A stretch of 64,000 nucleotides of DNA from Epiperipatus broadwayi (GCA_028023455.1 JAQFVV010000020.1:8539092-8603091); one strand, 5' to 3'; counted from the stretch's first letter, positions 48,431 to 60,612 are shown. A program made the numbers and translations. Notes: a model not told the origin generated them from the sequence alone.

Positions 48431-48959
48431 TATTAGTTTATTTAATAACTGAAACACAGGCTTATTCTATACCTGTGTATATATATGTAATATATAGGGT
48501 ATATGAGCACAGACTTTCAGATGACCCATCACTCTCCACACTATACACTCAAGCACATATATGTCCTGTACATGTGGAATTCAGATTGACCTTGGGTCAA
48601 TCAACATGGGTGTGACAAGAATCTTCGCCTTAGGGTGGCCTTCGAGCATTCAATCATCGGATTTTTAATTGGATGGACGGTTGAAGAGTTGGAGTGTGTA
48701 GTGGATTGGAGCCTGTCCATTAAAGTATGAAGATTGTCTATCTTAATATATATCTGAGCACTTATAGTATATATGTGTGGGAGATGATAATCTGGACCAA
48801 CTGATGATTGCTGGTTTAGCATGAAATACGTATATTGGTGATTATTTATCTTTTCAGCATATATGTGCTTGAGTGTATCAATGTTATTAGATAGAGTGGA
48901 GAGTGATGGGTTATTTGAAAGTCTGTGCTCATATACCCTATGTATTATTAGTTTATTTA
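48431..48959 (-). mobile_element. Foldback element, family B, with 14-bp target duplication
   Basis: The tail lies on the left (48445-48491; ACACAGGCTTATTCTATACC). Arms begin at 48492 (ATATAGGGTATATGAGCACA) and close at 48945. Flanks TATTAGTTTATTTA at 48431-48444 and 48946-48959 are identical over 14 bp. A 152-codon minus-strand frame runs across the right arm and centre; it corresponds to the same reading of the arm seen in other copies and is not called as a gene. Confidence 0.85.
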
Positions 48960-49712
48960 TGTGCATCCAGCGAGCTTCATAAACAGACATATATTTGCAA
49001 CTTTGAATATTTCCATCATTTAGTTTAATTGTTAAATATTTATAATACCGCAATCTCATAGCTTAGTAAATTCATTATTAATCAGAAGAAGTCTTATAAC
49101 TTTCCTCCAAGACTTTTCAATATATTTCCACAAATATTACTGGAAATTTGATTTCCTATTAATATAGAAGTAAATTTTTCAATCTTTTAATTTGATTCAG
49201 AAACATTTTCATGAATGTTTTTCTCTTCTTTGTATTTTGGCAAGCTGTGCCTCATTTATTGTTTATCATTGACTGTTAAGATTTGGGATTAGTTGTTCAG
49301 GAAGTGGTAAGATCTTGAAGCACCTAACTGTAGCATGGAGTACAAAACTGTCTTTAAATGACCCGTATGTTTTTATATTTTGTTTAAATGAGAATTGATC
49401 CAGAAGATTTTAGACCCCATGGACTACCATTCCTACTACTGCACTAAATGTTGCAAAACAGCTTAAATAAATAATATTATTTATTGAATTAATATGTGGA
49501 AATAATTAAATGGTTAGTCACTCAGGAAGTCAGGTGATATTTAAGTACTAGCTTTGATCTGGAAATTGTTTGCTTTCAAACATGGCATTTTATCACTGAG
49601 CTTAAAATATACAGAATAGTGTAATGGTGAATACAAATTGAAAAAAATTAGGTGGTCCATTGAATGGAACTGTTGAAATCATTTAGTTGCATTCATGCTT
49701 GTGACTAACTAT

Positions 49713-49839
49713 AAAAGTATTGCTTGTCTTGCATTGGTGGTCGAGAGGTCAGCGCGACTGCCTTGCATTTGCAGGCAGTTGCCCGGTTGTGAGTTCACGT
49801 CCTGGCCGATGCTATGACACTTAAAAAAAAAGTATTGCT
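49713..49839 (+). mobile_element. Short tRNA-derived SINE with target duplication
   Basis: The SINE body 49725-49830 starts TGTCTTGCATTGG, has the A-box region GGTCGAGAGGTCAGCGC, the B-box-like GTGAGTTCACGTCCTG, then GATGCTATGACACTT and eight A. AGTATTGCT stands at 49716-49724 and 49831-49839 (12 bp if the ambiguous As are counted), showing retroposition. Its body of about 105 bp is essentially a tRNA plus a short tail. Confidence 0.85.
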
Positions 49840-50643
49840 ATTATTTTAAAATAGTATCAGTAATATTAAATCTAGTTATTTAAGTTTCTTATTCTGCTTT
49901 TTAACTCCAACCCTTTTTGTAAGAATATGTGTGCATGATTTCTTTAAAAACTCTATGAACAATGTTAATTGATTCTATAATTATATGTAATTTAATGTAC
50001 CTCATTGACAAATGACAATAGCTAAAATCTCATTTAGGTATCTGATTAGAATTACTATATGCTATTATTGATTACTCATGCTTACACAAATGATTTTAGA
50101 GTTTCATGACAGTTTGAATAATATAAATGTTAAATAGAAGATGGAAATGCCACATGATGCTTTATTTTGATATAGTCAGCTATCATTTGGCAAAATGTAC
50201 CTAAAAAAATAATTTATTAGAAAATCTATCTTTAATATAAGTACATTTTAAATAACACATATTAGTAATTACAGTCTATATTACTATTTGTCTAAAACAA
50301 AGAAATTAATAGCAATGAATATTAAAATATATTTTATGAAGTAGTAGTCATCTTATGCACATATTATAAGAATCATGTACATCAATTTTTCTAGAGCTAT
50401 TTTAGTAAACGTATAAATAATACCTTGTCATATCAATCTCTTATATGGATAGGAGATAAATCGTGAATATTTTGTAATGATTAAAATGCTACATTAGCAA
50501 TGATTTTAGTTAAGCCTTGATTTTACAGTTTCAGATTACAATGCACATATAAATTCTATTTTTATTTTTACATGGTTAATAAAATAATAATTATTATATT
50601 TCTTTTTATCTCTTTTAAATGTATTATTCTTACTGAAGAAAAC
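49840..50643. other. AT-rich sequence; possible conserved patch at 49985-50110
   Basis: Only the patch around 49985-50110 (repeat-poor, with ATTGATTACTCATG-type homeobox-like sites) stands out, weakly. Confidence 0.25.
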
Positions 50644-51430
50644 TTTTTTTAATTTTTATCAAGAACTTTATTACACATATTTTAAATTTAGTTATATAAA
50701 ACAATGAATAAATACATTAGCACTTAGGCAAACAGGATTCTTATTTACACATTAATAATGATCATTTTAAAAAGGTGCAAGACTGCATGTATCTTCATTG
50801 GTTCTTTAATCCATGTTAATCGGTCCCATGTTGTCCTGAAGGCAAGCTGCAGCACAATTTACTCATTCCAGTCCCACATCCTGAGTTTGTGTATAAGAGT
50901 TCACAGAGGGCCAGTAACCAATGGATTATACAGCATTTTTCAATGGGCAAGCCAGTAATTATATGCCAAAAAGATGGCACTCCTCATGATTGCAAATTCA
51001 TCATCTGTAATTCCAGCCATGAGTGTGGAGATTAAAGATTGTTTCAAATTGTATACTGACTGAATCAGGCTTCTACATCCTTGCAGTACTAGACATTGGT
51101 TGAAGATGTGAGTAATTGTGTCATCTTCCCTGTGACATAGGTCCAGGAAAAAGAATCTCCTGTGAGCCACTAGAAAATAGCATGTGGGAAGGATGTCTAG
51201 GTTGAACTTGACTAGAAAGTCGAAGTACTTCAGCTCTAGATTTCATCACCTGAATTTTTTATTAAACAATAATTAGTAATGTTAAGGCTCAACAGCCTGG
51301 GAGTGGTAGGATTATCAATGAGCTGGTAAGTCTTCCAATACCTAATCTTAATGAAATTTGATTGAAGTGGGGGAGTAATTATTTTGGAAATGTCCACAAT
51401 CATTACAGCCAGCCAGCTTTTATCTGGAGT
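50644..51430 (-). mobile_element. 5'-truncated LINE 3' end, subfamily 2
   Basis: The inverse of 10770-11572, starting with a T run (the poly(A) tail) and ATCAAGAACTTTATT. It covers the last part of the ORF2 pseudogene and the 3' UTR. Readable pieces include LVAHRRFFFLDL-type sequence and HREDDTITHIFNQC, the remains of the zinc knuckle with part of it deleted. It has several stops and cannot be functional. No target duplication was found. Confidence 0.8.
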
Positions 51431-51644
51431 CATAAAGCTTTTTAAATTTTGAAAATGGTGATCAAAACTGTAAGAAACAAGAACAGTAATAAAGAGAAAA
51501 TTATAAATTTAAATGGGGGTGGGGTGGACAACAATGCAATATTTATTATGCATAAACAATGTGAAAAAATGATTATTAAATAGAAATATATATATATATT
51601 ATACAAAATATACAATATGAACTATAATTTTTTTTAAAATAACA

Positions 51645-51812
51645 CAATAGAGGCAAAACTCTCCATACAGTAGTGTCATCCAGTACAAGCCAGAGTAATC
51701 AATGAATGCAAGATAGTTACTGTAGCTTGAATTGGGTGGCACTACTGTATGGAGAGCTTTGCCTCTGTTATAACAGCTTGTATAAGCATAGAGAATGGTG
51801 ATTTTGTATGTT
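51645..51812 (-). mobile_element. Foldback element, family A, inverse orientation
   Basis: Arms lie at 51652-51690 and 51735-51770 (GGCAAAACTCTCCATACAGT against its inverse), with the tail on the right ending GCATAGAGAATGGTGAT, the inverse of the family terminus. No clear target duplication was found. Confidence 0.7.
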
Positions 51813-52473
51813 TAGCAAATTAACATACACATATTATAAAATATATATTTTTAAAAAACTTCTAAAACAAAATTGTTTTCTGCAGCTGTAAAAGTTGTGG
51901 AAATTGTGCACTCTAACATATTCTTATTAACAAATATAGATGTGTTTTTTTGAAATTTCATTAACATTATAAATACTGCATCAAGTAAATAACATAGCTA
52001 AAATAGACATTTGATAAGTATATTTTTACAAATAGGAATTGATTAGTAGTAAAGCTAGATATTAAAAAGTAGAGTGAAGATAACTGCTCTTGAAAGTTTA
52101 TAAATTGAATGCAATTATCTCATCTTAATGATATAAAGACTCATTAAAGTTTACAGTGTAGTTTTAAAATTTAAGAGTCTAAAAAAATGTTAAAAAGATG
52201 GGAAAGGATGACAACACATTGCCACTGTAAATGAGGCTGCCTTTTATGTATCTGACTTCTAAATCCAAGAGCAATAGAATAAGAAAAAGTATCTTTGAGC
52301 CAGAATTGGAAGCTTTTTTCCACAATGTTTCACTAATATCAATCACATAAAATCAGAAGATGTTTATGGTGAACTTGCCCTTGATTGTCTTAAACTAAGA
52401 ACAGTCCTAAGAGCAGAGACTATTATTGGTAAACCTATGCAGTACTGTTATTTATATAAAAACTATCACAAAC

Positions 52474-52712
52474 ATTAATACAAAAGTTGTAATTATAAAT
52501 TTATTTAATGCACATAGATTACATAAGTAATATTTACTAAGGCAATAAACCTCAAGACTGAGCGCTTGAAAATGCGAAAGTAGGAGCCTCTACAGGTCTT
52601 AACTACAAGCTTAAGCTTGTGGTTAAGACCTGTAGAGGTCCCTACTTTTGCAGTTTCAAGCACTCATTCTTGAGGTTTATTGCCTTAGTAAATATTATTA
52701 TTAATACAAAAG
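52474..52712 (+). mobile_element. Foldback element, family E: 170-bp near-perfect palindrome, 13-bp target duplication
   Basis: The palindrome 52528-52697 is centred between 52612 and 52613 with no loop (centre AAGCTTAAGCTT); the two 85-bp halves match with few mismatches. The tail 52487-52527 (TTGTAATTATAAATTTATTT and onward) is on the left. Flanks ATTAATACAAAAG at 52474-52486 and 52700-52712 are identical. The related copy at 26025 lies in the opposite orientation. Confidence 0.92.
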
Positions 52713-53307
52713 GAAAACTACAACATATTTAAAACCAAATAAATTCAACAATAATACAATAGTATTACTCAATATCACAACTTAGAAATAATTTTACTGA
52801 GAATTTTATTAACAAAGAAGAGACATCTAGTATAAAAAAGGATGAGTTTAAGTTACAAAAAAGCCGCTATGGATAAGTTTTATCTTTAACAACTTACATT
52901 GAAAAAGGTTTCAAAATAAATTAACTACTGAAACTATTTATGATTCTGTTTGGAAAAATAATCTCAAACAGAAACATTCAAGTGACACTAAATAATAATG
53001 ATACCAAATATAAAACTTTACAGAACAATCTACCACAGAGCTTTATTTAACATATATATTAAGCATCTTCCAGAAACAGAACGTAGAAAATTCATCAGTG
53101 TTTGTGACATTACTTTGACTTCACAAAAGACAGCCTTTCTTAATGCATTAAAAAGAATGTCTTAATACTTAAACAGTTTGTTCAGAAATTCAGAATCATT
53201 CAAACAGATTCAAAAATTTAAACCAAATTTTCTGTTATAGTTAAGATGGAATAAAAATATCAAAACAATAATAAGTAAATTAGGATTCATTGGGATATAA
53301 AACAAAG

Positions 53308-53412
53308 AAGCGTTATTAGCCGAGAGGTCATCACAACCGCTTTGCAAGCAAGTAGTTGGTTGCAGACGGTTGTGGGTTCGCGTCTCGGCCGATGCTATGA
53401 CACATGAGGAAA
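53308..53412 (+). mobile_element. Short tRNA-derived SINE
   Basis: TTAGCCGAGAGGTCATCACAAC (A-box region), GTGGGTTCGCGTCTCGGC (B box), then GATGCTATGACACATGAGG and ten A. GGATTCATTGG before and GGATCGCATTGG after might be a damaged target duplication. Confidence 0.65.
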
Positions 53413-53869
53413 AAAAAAAGGATCGCATTGGATTTTTTATTGCGAGATAAAATCATTAATAATAAAATAAACTTTATTGTGTATAAAATTCATAAGCTTT
53501 TCAAAAATTATTCAAGTAATTTAAGATTATTGAAATTATTGTATGAATTAAAAAACTAAATATTATGAAATGAATTTAAAATAAATAATTTTTTTTCTTC
53601 AGTTTTTTAAATCTAAATGTTGTTCAAAGATAGAAAAGAAAAAGTGTATAAATGATTTTCTTTTGCTTTCAGTTTATTAATTAAATGATTAATTAATCAA
53701 AAATTGAACAAAAACAAACGCTTTATCTAATTAACAAATCAGTATATTTTCCAAGTAACAAATATAGTGATTTTCATTTCAGGAAAACTCAAATTGTCAT
53801 ATAAGAGTACAGTTATATAAAAAAGATGAAAAATAACCCCAAATAGTTTTCTTAAGATCAATTCTGTTG

Positions 53870-54250
53870 CCATTAGTAATAGTGATGGTTGCATTTAGGT
53901 AGAACCAATGTAGTTAGAATTGAATCAAATGATCATTAATCATTCATGTTTCGATTTCCCTAAAACCAGCAAAAAATATTACAATAAAAAAAAGTTAACA
54001 TCAAGTTTCTTTGTGAAACAAATCTAAATCAGCCTTAAAAAATTATTAAGTTATCATTAGTGTTTTTCAATTGCAACTATGGGAAATTATTCATCACTAG
54101 TATGAATTACAAAATGCTTTGTTAATTACCTATGAGTCATAATCACTATTTTGCAATGTAATTACTGTTGGAGTAATAATGAAAATCTGAAATGCTTTAC
54201 AATGTGCCTACTATCTGTTCTACAAGATAAAATATGTCCCTGAGTCAATA
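53870..54250. promoter_or_regulatory. Candidate conserved non-coding sequence
   Basis: Repeat-poor, with balanced short words and several homeobox-like sites (ATGATCATTAATCATTC, GTAATTACTG). The call rests only on sequence texture. Confidence 0.15.
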
Positions 54251-54412
54251 GCCTGCCTATCAACAAAGAACTATGGAAAAATAAAATCCAGCAAGTGTAT
54301 TAATATAAAAACGATGCTGTGTAGAAGATTAAACTTATAAAGAAAAAAAGTCAATAAAGTTGTGGATATAAAAGAATAGCTGTAGAAAAATTAATATTTG
54401 GAAGAAAAAACT

Positions 54413-54510
54413 TCAAAATTAAAAGAGTGAAAAAAGAGTTAATTTAAACACTGTCAAGAGTTAATTTTAATTTAAACACTGTCAAGAGTTAATTTAAACA
54501 CTGTCAAAAG
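54413..54510. repeat. Small tandem repeat, unit of 22 to 30 bp, three copies
   Basis: AGAGTTAATTTAAACACTGTCA recurs three times. The middle copy carries an extra TTTTAATT-type insertion. Confidence 0.8.
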
Positions 54511-56909
54511 TGTATTATTCAAAATTATACAGCAAATATAAAAAGTGATAATAAATAATAAAGTTATTGGCAACACATTGATTTAAATTATATAATATTT
54601 TTGGAGACTATAGTTAATTGAAAAATTTCAATATTCTAGCATTTAAATGATAGTAGATAAATTAATTTGTAAACTTTTCATCACTATAATTTTTTTTAAG
54701 GGTATATAATATTTATATATATTTTTTCACAAAATATTAGACAATATAATTTTTTTTTACTTTAAGATGTCTGATAAAGTGAAAGCATATAATTAACAAA
54801 TAGTTATGTAGAATATATGCATATACATTTGAAGAGGTTAAAAAGGGATTAAATAAAGCATCAAATTCAAACAGTTACAGTAAATAATCCCAGCATGCAA
54901 CAGCAATTTACACAATTTATAGATACATCCATTATATAAGAATGATTTAATGTGTTTTTAAGAGCATGCAATATTATTTTTTATTAAATTCATATTTTTA
55001 AATTAAATAACACTTCTTTTACTAATTCTTTATTCATTTCCCAACCTGATTATATAGCACATATATGTCTTATATAGACAATGTATGGAAAAGAATTCAT
55101 AGTGGTTTTAAATTATATTGGAACCATGGATAACTTACTAAAATAGAATAAGTATTTAAAGAATAACAAGAATAACCAAATAAGTTCCGTAAATTCAAAA
55201 GATAATACCAGAAGGAATAAAAGCACTTTTTATCTCAAAATAAATAAACATAATTTGCACTAATTATTTTATGGTCATTTCAAAAAAATATGAGTGTGAT
55301 TAATGTAAGGGAAATGTAATAAAATCATCAGTATTATTTTATTGAAACTATGTAAATGAATGATAGTTGTGGTTATAATCTAATTACTATCCAACATAGT
55401 ATTGGATAAATTTTTATTATTGTAATCAGATTACATCAGGTGCATAATAGGACATCAATGTATGTTCAGATGCAATAAATAATCATTAGAAATTACTCAT
55501 TAATGATTACAGCCATTGTCATTCCTGAAGGAAAAAAGGAAAAAATAATCTGGAAGTCAACAAAAAGAAGTTTAAAAGAGGAAAGGCTGGAATTAGAATT
55601 GTTATGAGTCTAATAACAATAATAAAATGTTGATACAGAAACAACAAGGAGATGACCAAGAATAAAATATATGCATGATAGTAGCACGCAATACAAACCT
55701 AAGTAATTGAAGGAAGATTTAAAAAAAAAAGTAAAAAGAATTGAAAAATATATAATGATGATTAATTTAATTTCAAATGATAATATTCATTATTAATGAA
55801 TTAAATTAAGAAATTGAATAATTTTCATTCATCTTCCGTTCTATCACTTTTAATATATGAGCATGAATATGTACAGCTCAAAGTATACGAAATTAAAAAT
55901 TTAAATTTACATTAAAATGAATTATTGTTGATGATAAAAGATAATTCATTTGCTGAAATCGAATCGTCTTTTTTTTTTTTAGATAACTTATTTTTTTAAA
56001 GAGTTTAAAGTTTTCCCAGATAATTGACTACATACAATATAGTTAGTTACTGATCAGTAAATATGTGTGAAGCTATTTATTGGTTAAAAGATAAAATAAA
56101 AATGAAAACAATTATACACCAACTAGCATTTGAATAATTTGATGAGTAATGCTTATTTCTAAGTCCAATAACTAAAGAAATTCTTTACCGTAAAGTAATC
56201 TCTTTAAGATTGGTTTAATTTTTATTTTATACTAGTATTAAATAAAATTAAAAGTCTGCCATTTTGAAATATTAATAATAAAGAAAAGCAAATTAAAAAA
56301 AAAAAAAGAACTTGGAAATATTTTTTTTAAAAAAATCAGTTATTGAGAAATTGTCATCTTTGTTATGGTTTTTCCATAACTGCAATTAATTACAATTAAC
56401 ATTATTTTGAATAATTATAAAAACTAACATTAATTATTGGCAATTTATTATTTGTAAAAAAAAAAAAAAAAGAAGAAATAATTATCCCAAATTTCTAAGA
56501 TAATTAAAATTGCATTGTAAACAAATACGCATGACTTTAAAATTGTGAATGATGAATTATTTATATTTCGAGAAAAATATTTCCAAGTGTTTTAAAATTA
56601 TATGCAGCTAAATTATCATCGGATAAACTGTTTTGGTAATAGTTTATCCTTTTGCCCAAAAATTATTTCAAGTACTTTTTGTTATGTTATGCGTTGCTGA
56701 AAACTAATGATGTATTAAAAATATTTTGTACTCAATTATATTTAATAAAAAATATCAATAAACATCTATATGCCAAAGAGAAATAACTATAACTATGAAT
56801 ATATATTATTTTAAACTATTTTTCTAAATAGAAAATCATTAAGCTAATTGCTATTAACTGCTAGGTTTTTGTTTAATTAATCAACAACACATAGTAAAGA
56901 AATTGTATC
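54511..56909. other. AT-rich sequence; possible conserved patch at 55360-55550
   Basis: 55360-55550 includes GTAATCAGATTACATCAGG and CATTAATGATTACAG, homeobox/TALE-like words in a repeat-poor patch. The remainder is low complexity. Confidence 0.25.
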
Positions 56910-57487
56910 GTTTTTCTTTATAAATATAGAAGATTTAAACTCATACTTTAAAGCCACTTCAACCATCCACCTATTTCATACTACTGATACACATGACCAC
57001 ATACATATAGAAAAAATAAATAATGACCAATATACGTATTTCTTGCCAAACCAGCACTCATCAGTTGATCCAGATTATCATCTTCCATATATATATACCA
57101 CCGGTACTCAGTTTATATTAAGATAGCAAATCCTTATACTTCAATGGACAGGCTTTAATCTACTCCAAACTCCAACTCTTCAGCCATCCATACCATTGAA
57201 AATCTGATGAAGTATAAGGATTTGCTATCTTAATATAAACTGAGCATTGATTGTATATATATGGGAGATGATAATCTCGACCAACTGATGAGTGCTGGTT
57301 CCACATGAAATACACATATTGGTGATTATTTATCTTTTCTGCATATGGATGATTATGCATATCAGTAATATGATATGGTGTAGATGATTAAAATGGCTTG
57401 AAAATCTGAGTTCAAATCCCCTACATTTACAATTAAGATCCAGGTATAAGAGTGTCTGGTATTTCAAATCTTATGTTTTTCTTTATA
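56910..57487 (+). mobile_element. Foldback element, family B, with perfect 13-bp target duplication
   Basis: The palindrome runs from 56924 to about 57427, and the tail 57428-57474 lies on the right (AGATCCAGGTATAAGAGTGT). Flanks GTTTTTCTTTATA at 56910-56922 and 57475-57487 are identical. The inner arms around 57120 and 57220 (TTAAGATAGCAAATCCTTAT and its inverse) pair closely. Confidence 0.88.
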
Positions 57488-59060
57488 TAAACTGAAATTA
57501 AAACAATATTTCGTTATCATCTTCAACAATTGGTTCATTCAAATTTATTTCCTGACTTTCAATCTATAACTTTTAAATAATCTTTCTTCAATTCATTCCT
57601 CTCACATGTGGTATTTTTCCGACTGTTTTTCAAATTTATGGAGATTCTATATAGGAAATACTTCAATTGTCCATATATTATCATATCTTGCAGAAATATT
57701 TCACCCTTTAAATTATCTCACTGATATTGTTAAGTGCCATTAGCTGTTTTATTTAGGTGTTTGTTATTGATTCCTGACAGTTATAAGCCAATTTGTATGA
57801 GACCAATATCTACATTAATTTAAATTTTATGAATACTGATGTTATCTTTATATATTTATAGGAAGTCCTGAAAACTGAAGCAAAATTTTTTTTTTCATTT
57901 CTTATATTGACATCTTTTATAGTGGAAACCAGTATATTGACATATTCAGCTCTTAAAAATTAGAAGCCAATAGTAAATGATATTTTCTTAGCAATATTAC
58001 TGCTAATATATTTCTTTAGCCATTATATGAAAATATTCCTACTCACTCTTTTGTTTTCAATATCATTAATCCATGAAAATATTTAATTTACTATAAGTAA
58101 TTCTATAGGGAAGATGAAACAATATTTATTGGATATAAAGGGGTGAAATTTTCTTAAGTCCTCATCGTATAACACCTAGAATCTTCTTTTATTTCTATAT
58201 AAACCCAAGACAACAAAAAAATATTGTAAATTGCTATGACAAATTGTTTAGTTTAAAGACTATCAATAATAATTGTTAATTATCTAGCTACATCATTGCT
58301 AAAATATTTCTCTAATTATTATATGGACATATCCCACCCATTGTTTTGTTTATAGTATAGAAGTGATAGATGTTACTAAGTATGTAATGTAAATTTAAGC
58401 TTTAAAACTGTTTATAATACATTGAGAAGGGCACAAAATATTTGGTGAAAAAGCTTTTTTATATTATTGTTATAATAAATGTAAAGAATTATTGCTATTA
58501 TATAATGGGATTTTATATTACATTATTTATTTTAAAATCTGTAAAATAACAACATACTAGATTAAATTTCTATTTTTGATGCTAGTGTATTTAATATATT
58601 TAATGACAAAACAACCTTTAAATAGTCTACTATAGGCCAAAGACCTCCATAAACTTTGCTCCAAAGTTGAAAAATGGAGAAGGTGTTAGTCATCAGATTT
58701 TTGCATTTGTTGAATGGTAAAGATTGAAGTTTTCCTTATTTTATCAAGCAGTTAGAAATAGCTAGATCTCTATTTATTAATCAATATTAGATGATTAAAA
58801 AGACTGGTTGTGTGCCAATTACTTGAAAGAAAAATCCAAAGATTGTTGATAAGCTAAAAATCAAACAAATTTCCAAGATTTATCCAGCTGAGATGAGTAG
58901 ATGTTTTAATTAGATTTACTTTAAGACAGATATTTCAAATAAAATTACAAAGACTGCAGATAATATAAAGTTTCTAAGACTTACCCAGTCTGATTCAAAT
59001 CCCTTGTCATGAATGTGGCAAGCAGATGTATTAATTATTATAGTATGATACTTTTTTAAT
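57488..59060. other. AT-rich sequence with a diverged duplication
   Basis: 57990-58060 and 58285-58355 resemble each other (ATATTTCTTTAGCCATTATATG against ATATTTCTCTAATTATTATATG; both followed by a TTTTGTTT phrase), suggesting an old duplication of about 290 bp. No gene is seen. Confidence 0.35.
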
Positions 59061-59061
59061 C

Positions 59062-59405
59062 TATATATATATTACAAATAAATCAAGTCAGATGTCACAT
59101 GACCTAATTTAAACAAGCTTGTATTAAAAATGTTTTATAAAGAGCTTGCAAACAAGCTCATAAGAAGTTTAGCAGAATATCCTCAACCGCAGACCGGTTT
59201 CTGTCACAAAAAAAATTTCTGATTTTCTACTTAATAGTTATCCATTAGATAAAGTGCTGGGCTTGTCCTAATATTTTTAATCTAATGCTTGAATATCCTG
59301 GCACCTCACCGAAGAAGCCAGTAACAGAAACCGGTCTGGGGTTGAGAATATTCTGCAAAGCTAAGCTTATTTGCAAGCTTTTTATAATATATATATATAT
59401 ATATT
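59062..59405 (+). mobile_element. Foldback element, family C, best copy
   Basis: The tail AATCAAGTCAGATGTCACAT starts near 59081. Arms lie at about 59118-59210 and 59320-59390 (CAGACCGGTTTCTGT against ACAGAAACCGGTCTG). The element sits between TATATATATATT at 59062-59073 and at 59394-59405, which may be its target duplication but is microsatellite sequence. Confidence 0.7.
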
Positions 59406-60229
59406 CTTACTTTAAATATTCAGCACATACTTTTAACTTAAACATTTTTGATTATATAATTATTTTGACTCTCATTTATTAATCATGGATGTCAAATTTA
59501 ATGCTTAATAAAATCAAAAGATTTATTTAAGCAAAGTAAAAAAATTTAATTTTTTTTTAAAAGTTATTATTTATTTAAAAGGTAATTTAAAAAAAAAATA
59601 TTTTGCTAATAATCTAATAATCAACATATTTTCAGAAAAAATAGAAATCAATAAGATAAACTGTTAATTACAATCTATACTTGTGCAAGGAAAGAGAACA
59701 ACAAAGAATGGTAATTTAAATTTTTAGTAACAAAGTTCCAGTTAAATGAAACAATATTTATAAATAGTGAAATTATGTGTTTGCACTAATCGGGATCATT
59801 TACTCAAGCAGAATCTACGTTATTCCTTAAGATGACTAACTATTTACCCATTTGTATGTATTGTAAGTTCTCCGCTGATAAGTAGATTGAATAATTAAAC
59901 ATTAGAGTATTATGATCTAGGTGATAACACATGAACATCTTTAGTGATAGTTTGCTCTTGCTTATCAATCTCTTCATATAATTTATTCTAAGCATTCATT
60001 TATAGTGCTATATCAAGATGCATGCTTAAGAGCTATCATTTTTCCTTTATTATCTTTCATGATACTATTGTTTAGAATATATTTATTTAGTGTTCATCAT
60101 CTTATTATTATTTTTACTCCTCTTGCTAGTATTTCTACATATACTCTAATTTACTTTCTCCATTTAGTTTAAATAATATTCCTAGAATTTCCAATATCAA
60201 TCTCTTTACTTTTTTTAATATCTAACATA

Positions 60230-60612
60230 CAGGCTATATATATATACCTGTACAAACAATGTGATATATAGTGTATTTTGAGCTTAGACTCCCACAACCC
60301 CCAACTTTCCACACCATCTCATACTACTGATACACTTGACCACATATATGTCTAAAAGATAAATAATCACCAATACATGTATTTTGTGCCAAACCAGCAC
60401 TTGTCAGTTGGTGCAGATTATCATATTTACACATATATACAATAAGTGCTCAGTTATATTAAGATAGCCAATCTTTATACTTTAATGGACAGGTTTCAAT
60501 CCACTCTACCCTCCAACTCTTCAGTCATTCATTCTATTGAAAATCTGATGATGGAATGCTCAAAGCCCACACTGATGCCGAAATTCTCATCATACCCAGA
60601 TTGACCTTATTG
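60230..60612 (-). mobile_element. Foldback family B, tail end and one arm
   Basis: Tail-like ATACAGGCTATATATATATA (60228) and the arm from 60262 (TTTTGAGCTTAGACTCCCAC) into the centre near 60600. The second arm is missing. Confidence 0.65.

Noticed and set aside
48601-49059. 152-codon minus-strand frame as a gene
   Set aside because: It lies wholly within a foldback element arm and its centre. The same reading recurs in other copies with mostly amino-acid-changing differences.
49725-49830. Functional tRNA genes at the SINE sites
   Set aside because: Acceptor stems do not pair, arms are mismatched, and each copy ends in the same GATGCTATGACAC tail plus poly(A), so they are retroposed SINEs.
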